Below, piece after piece: positions 32,637 to 34,220 of a stretch of 34,220 nt of DNA; the stretch's first letter is position 1, and every line of letters begins with the position of its first letter. The notes beneath the pieces were generated by a model, which was not told the DNA's origin, did not search any database, and saw only the letters and a program-made list of their open reading frames with translations. The DNA comes from an uncultured Salinimicrobium sp. (GTDB taxonomy: Bacteria; Bacteroidota; Bacteroidia; Flavobacteriales; Flavobacteriaceae). The translations under genes were made by a program, and so were the position numbers. The stretch lies in the NCBI GenBank assembly GCA_946887025.1, contig CAMPJY010000009.1, positions 1-34,220 of the forward strand, given 5' to 3'.

Positions 32637-33978
32637 GCTCCTTCAGGAGGCTTAGGATACGGGATTCCACTTCCTCCGAATTCCAGTTTTCTTCAATCCC
32701 CGGCATTTTCATCACCTCATCCATGATTTCTGCCTGCCGGTCTCCCTTCCTGAGCGCCTCGGCATAGGGAGCTTCAGAAAAAGTCACCCGCGAATATAGA
32801 GGGATCCACAGATCAGGATATTCTTCAGAGAATTTTCTTTCAATCTTTTTTCTTAGCAGGAACTGCTCATCTGCCGTTTTACTACTCATCTCAAGGAAAT
32901 TCCTGTAACTGAGTTCTGCGATGGCATCGGTATTGGGTTTTCTTTCCTCCTGATATTCCTCAAAGATCTTTCCCCAGTCGTCCCCATGCTTCTCGATGAG
33001 GTCCCGAAGAACGGAGATGTCTTCAAATCCTGCATTCATTCCATGACCATAGAAGGGTACAATGGCATGGGCAGCATCACCTATCAGGGCTATCTTATCC
33101 TCAAAGGTCCAGGGAAAGCATTTCATGGTAACCAGGGCACTGGTCGGGTTCCTCAGGAAATCACGGGTGAGGTTGGAGATCTCATCATTAATATCCGGAA
33201 AGAATTCAGCAAAGAATGTATCCGCCTTTGCTGAGGTATCTATGCTTTCGAAGGAATTTTCCCCTTCAAAAGGCATAAAAAGGGTGCAGGTGAAACTGCC
33301 GTCAAGGTTAGGCATGGCGATCAGCATGAATTCTCCCCGGGGCCAAATGTGAAAGGAGTTCCTGTCAAGTTTATGGCTCCCGTCCTTATTAGCAGGAATA
33401 TTCAGTTCCTTATAACCGACATTTATGAAATCCTGGGAATAATTGAACCTGCTCTGCCGTTGCATCTTATGGCGGATCCGTGAGAAAGCGCCATCAGCAC
33501 CAAAGACGATATCGAAAGGATACTCCTTCCACCTCCCCTTTTCACTCTTTCCGGTATATAATTTGGCAGCTCCCAGGCTGACGTCCCAGATCTTTTCATC
33601 AAATTTGAATTCCACTCCCACCTCCTCGGCCAGGCTGATCATCTTTCGATTCAGGACCCCCCGGGAGATCGAATAGATGGCTTCCCCTCTTTTACCATAG
33701 GGCTGAAAGTACAGCGGTTTTCCGTTTACATGAAGTGCCCTTTTATCCATGGGAATGGCCAGGTCCATGATTTCGTCCTCTATGCCGATCTGGCGCAGGG
33801 CCTTCCATCCCCGGTTGGACATTGCCAGATTGATCGACCGTCCTGAGAACTCCACGGTTCTCACATCAGGTCTTCTGTCGAAAACCACTACCTGATGTCC
33901 GATTTTTTTCAGGAAAATAGCTAAAAGGGAGCCTACCAGACCTGAGCCTACAATTGCTATTTCTTTTGATTGCTGCAT
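32626..33978 (-). CDS. kmo: Kynurenine 3-monooxygenase
   Basis: FAD-dependent hydroxylase turning L-kynurenine into 3-hydroxykynurenine with NADPH and O2, in tryptophan breakdown or the eukaryote-like route to NAD. The 450-residue version starting MQQSKEIAIVGSGLVG has the FAD dinucleotide motif at the N-terminus, GRSINLAMSNRGW (the group's substrate-side segment), VFGADGAFSRIR, and the second FAD motif LIGDAAHAIVPFYGHGMNAG. A C-terminal helical region follows, as in KMO. No other kynurenine-pathway gene lies in the window. An in-frame ATG ten codons upstream is possible but adds nothing conserved. It overlaps the antiporter gene by 11 bp. Confidence 0.93.
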   Translation of the reverse strand: MQQSKEIAIVGSGLVGSLLAIFLKKIGHQVVVFDRRPDVRTVEFSGRSINLAMSNRGWKALRQIGIEDEIMDLAIPMDKRALHVNGKPLYFQPYGKRGEAIYSISRGVLNRKMISLAEEVGVEFKFDEKIWDVSLGAAKLYTGKSEKGRWKEYPFDIVFGADGAFSRIRHKMQRQSRFNYSQDFINVGYKELNIPANKDGSHKLDRNSFHIWPRGEFMLIAMPNLDGSFTCTLFMPFEGENSFESIDTSAKADTFFAEFFPDINDEISNLTRDFLRNPTSALVTMKCFPWTFEDKIALIGDAAHAIVPFYGHGMNAGFEDISVLRDLIEKHGDDWGKIFEEYQEERKPNTDAIAELSYRNFLEMSSKTADEQFLLRKKIERKFSEEYPDLWIPLYSRVTFSEAPYAEALRKGDRQAEIMDEVMKMPGIEENWNSEEVESRILSLLKELNP

Positions 33979-34102
33979 TAATTGCTGTTTGCCCGACCGC
34001 CAATTCACCCCATCTTGCTGGCTGCGGAGATTTCTTTGGGAACTTTCCTAAGCGAAAATACTTAAATCCTGCCATATAAGCCGTAGAAGATGTTTTAATA
34101 TA

Positions 34103-34145
34103 ATCTGCGATATCTGCGGAAACATCCGTGGAATCTGCGGGAAAC
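34103..34145. repeat. Two tandem copies of a 21-22-bp ATCTGCGG-type repeat
   Basis: 34103-34123 and 34124-34145 are two diverged direct copies, each built from two short units (ATCTGCG, then ATCTGCGGAAAC in the first; ATCCGTGGA, then ATCTGCGGGAAAC in the second). It lies in the gene-free end of the window upstream of kmo. I recall similar interspersed ATCTGYGG repeats in Bacteroidota but cannot name the family. A near-box TATTTTCG for kmo on the minus strand lies near 34063-34070. Confidence 0.6.
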
Positions 34146-34220
34146 CCTGCCCTACAATCGGGACGCCCATCATTTATAGGATGTTTAACAGAAAGATTGA
34201 ACTGAAGGTTATAATTTAAA

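Noticed and set aside
1..34220. tRNA, rRNA, phage or insertion-sequence genes
   Set aside because: No cloverleaf, rRNA segment, integrase or transposase was recognised on either strand.

Overview
The window reads as a chromosomal segment of a Bacteroidota bacterium, most likely a marine member of the Flavobacteriaceae. The grounds are the gene families (SusC/FecA-type TonB receptor with a carboxypeptidase-like N-terminal domain, fasciclin lipoprotein, small archaeal-type Psd, TPR hybrid kinase, DUF1573) and the gene order NUDIX / pyrE / SRPBCC / biotin ligase / rsfS / ftsH / LUD / cdsA / psd / acyl-CoA-binding protein, which I recall from flavobacteria. In addition, at least nine genes carry an exact Bacteroidota -7 promoter box (TAnnTTTG) 0-35 bases before the start. 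Base composition looks mid-40s %GC by eye. I see no tRNA, rRNA, CRISPR, transposase or phage gene; almost everything is core chromosome.

Layout. 1-239: the 3' end of a sensor histidine kinase. 377-4630: an outer-membrane TonB-dependent receptor (minus) and a lipoprotein M14 metallopeptidase (plus). 4595-5867: a NUDIX hydrolase and pyrE, divergent with 7 bp between start codons. 5874-7165: an SRPBCC protein and biotin protein ligase. 7261-12137: rsfS, ftsH, a LUD-domain protein, cdsA, psd and an acyl-CoA-binding protein, tightly packed and joining membrane protein quality control with phosphatidylethanolamine synthesis. 12346-17004: valS, a DUF1573 protein and a retropepsin-like/PDZ protein. 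17062-19265: aminotransferase and murB. 19414-24168: a fasciclin lipoprotein (minus), then a small Cys4 membrane protein, a family 2 glycosyltransferase, an ECF-like sigma factor, lipA and gap. 24199-26424: a TPR hybrid histidine kinase. 26516-29452: lpxK (minus), a Nif3-like protein and a coiled-coil protein that has lost its zinc ribbon. 29764-31052: two overlapping lipoprotein genes, the second being msrA. 31140-33978: a K+/H+-type antiporter and kynurenine 3-monooxygenase, convergent and overlapping.

The most interesting material is between genes. A family of perfect short palindromes shares the core ATCT-GG-AGAT, but its outer arms change from copy to copy while both sides keep pairing. 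Eight intact copies and one decayed copy lie at four loci, most of them between convergent genes. A related-looking hairpin module built on the repeated lead TTTCTACAAAGATT lies between the acyl-CoA-binding gene and valS. Other points worth checking are a predicted leaderless pyrE transcript whose -7 box contains the NUDIX start codon, a 15-bp perfect inverted repeat overlapping the LUD promoter, an 11-bp tandem array before a lipoprotein gene, and an lpxK stop codon built into a bidirectional terminator.
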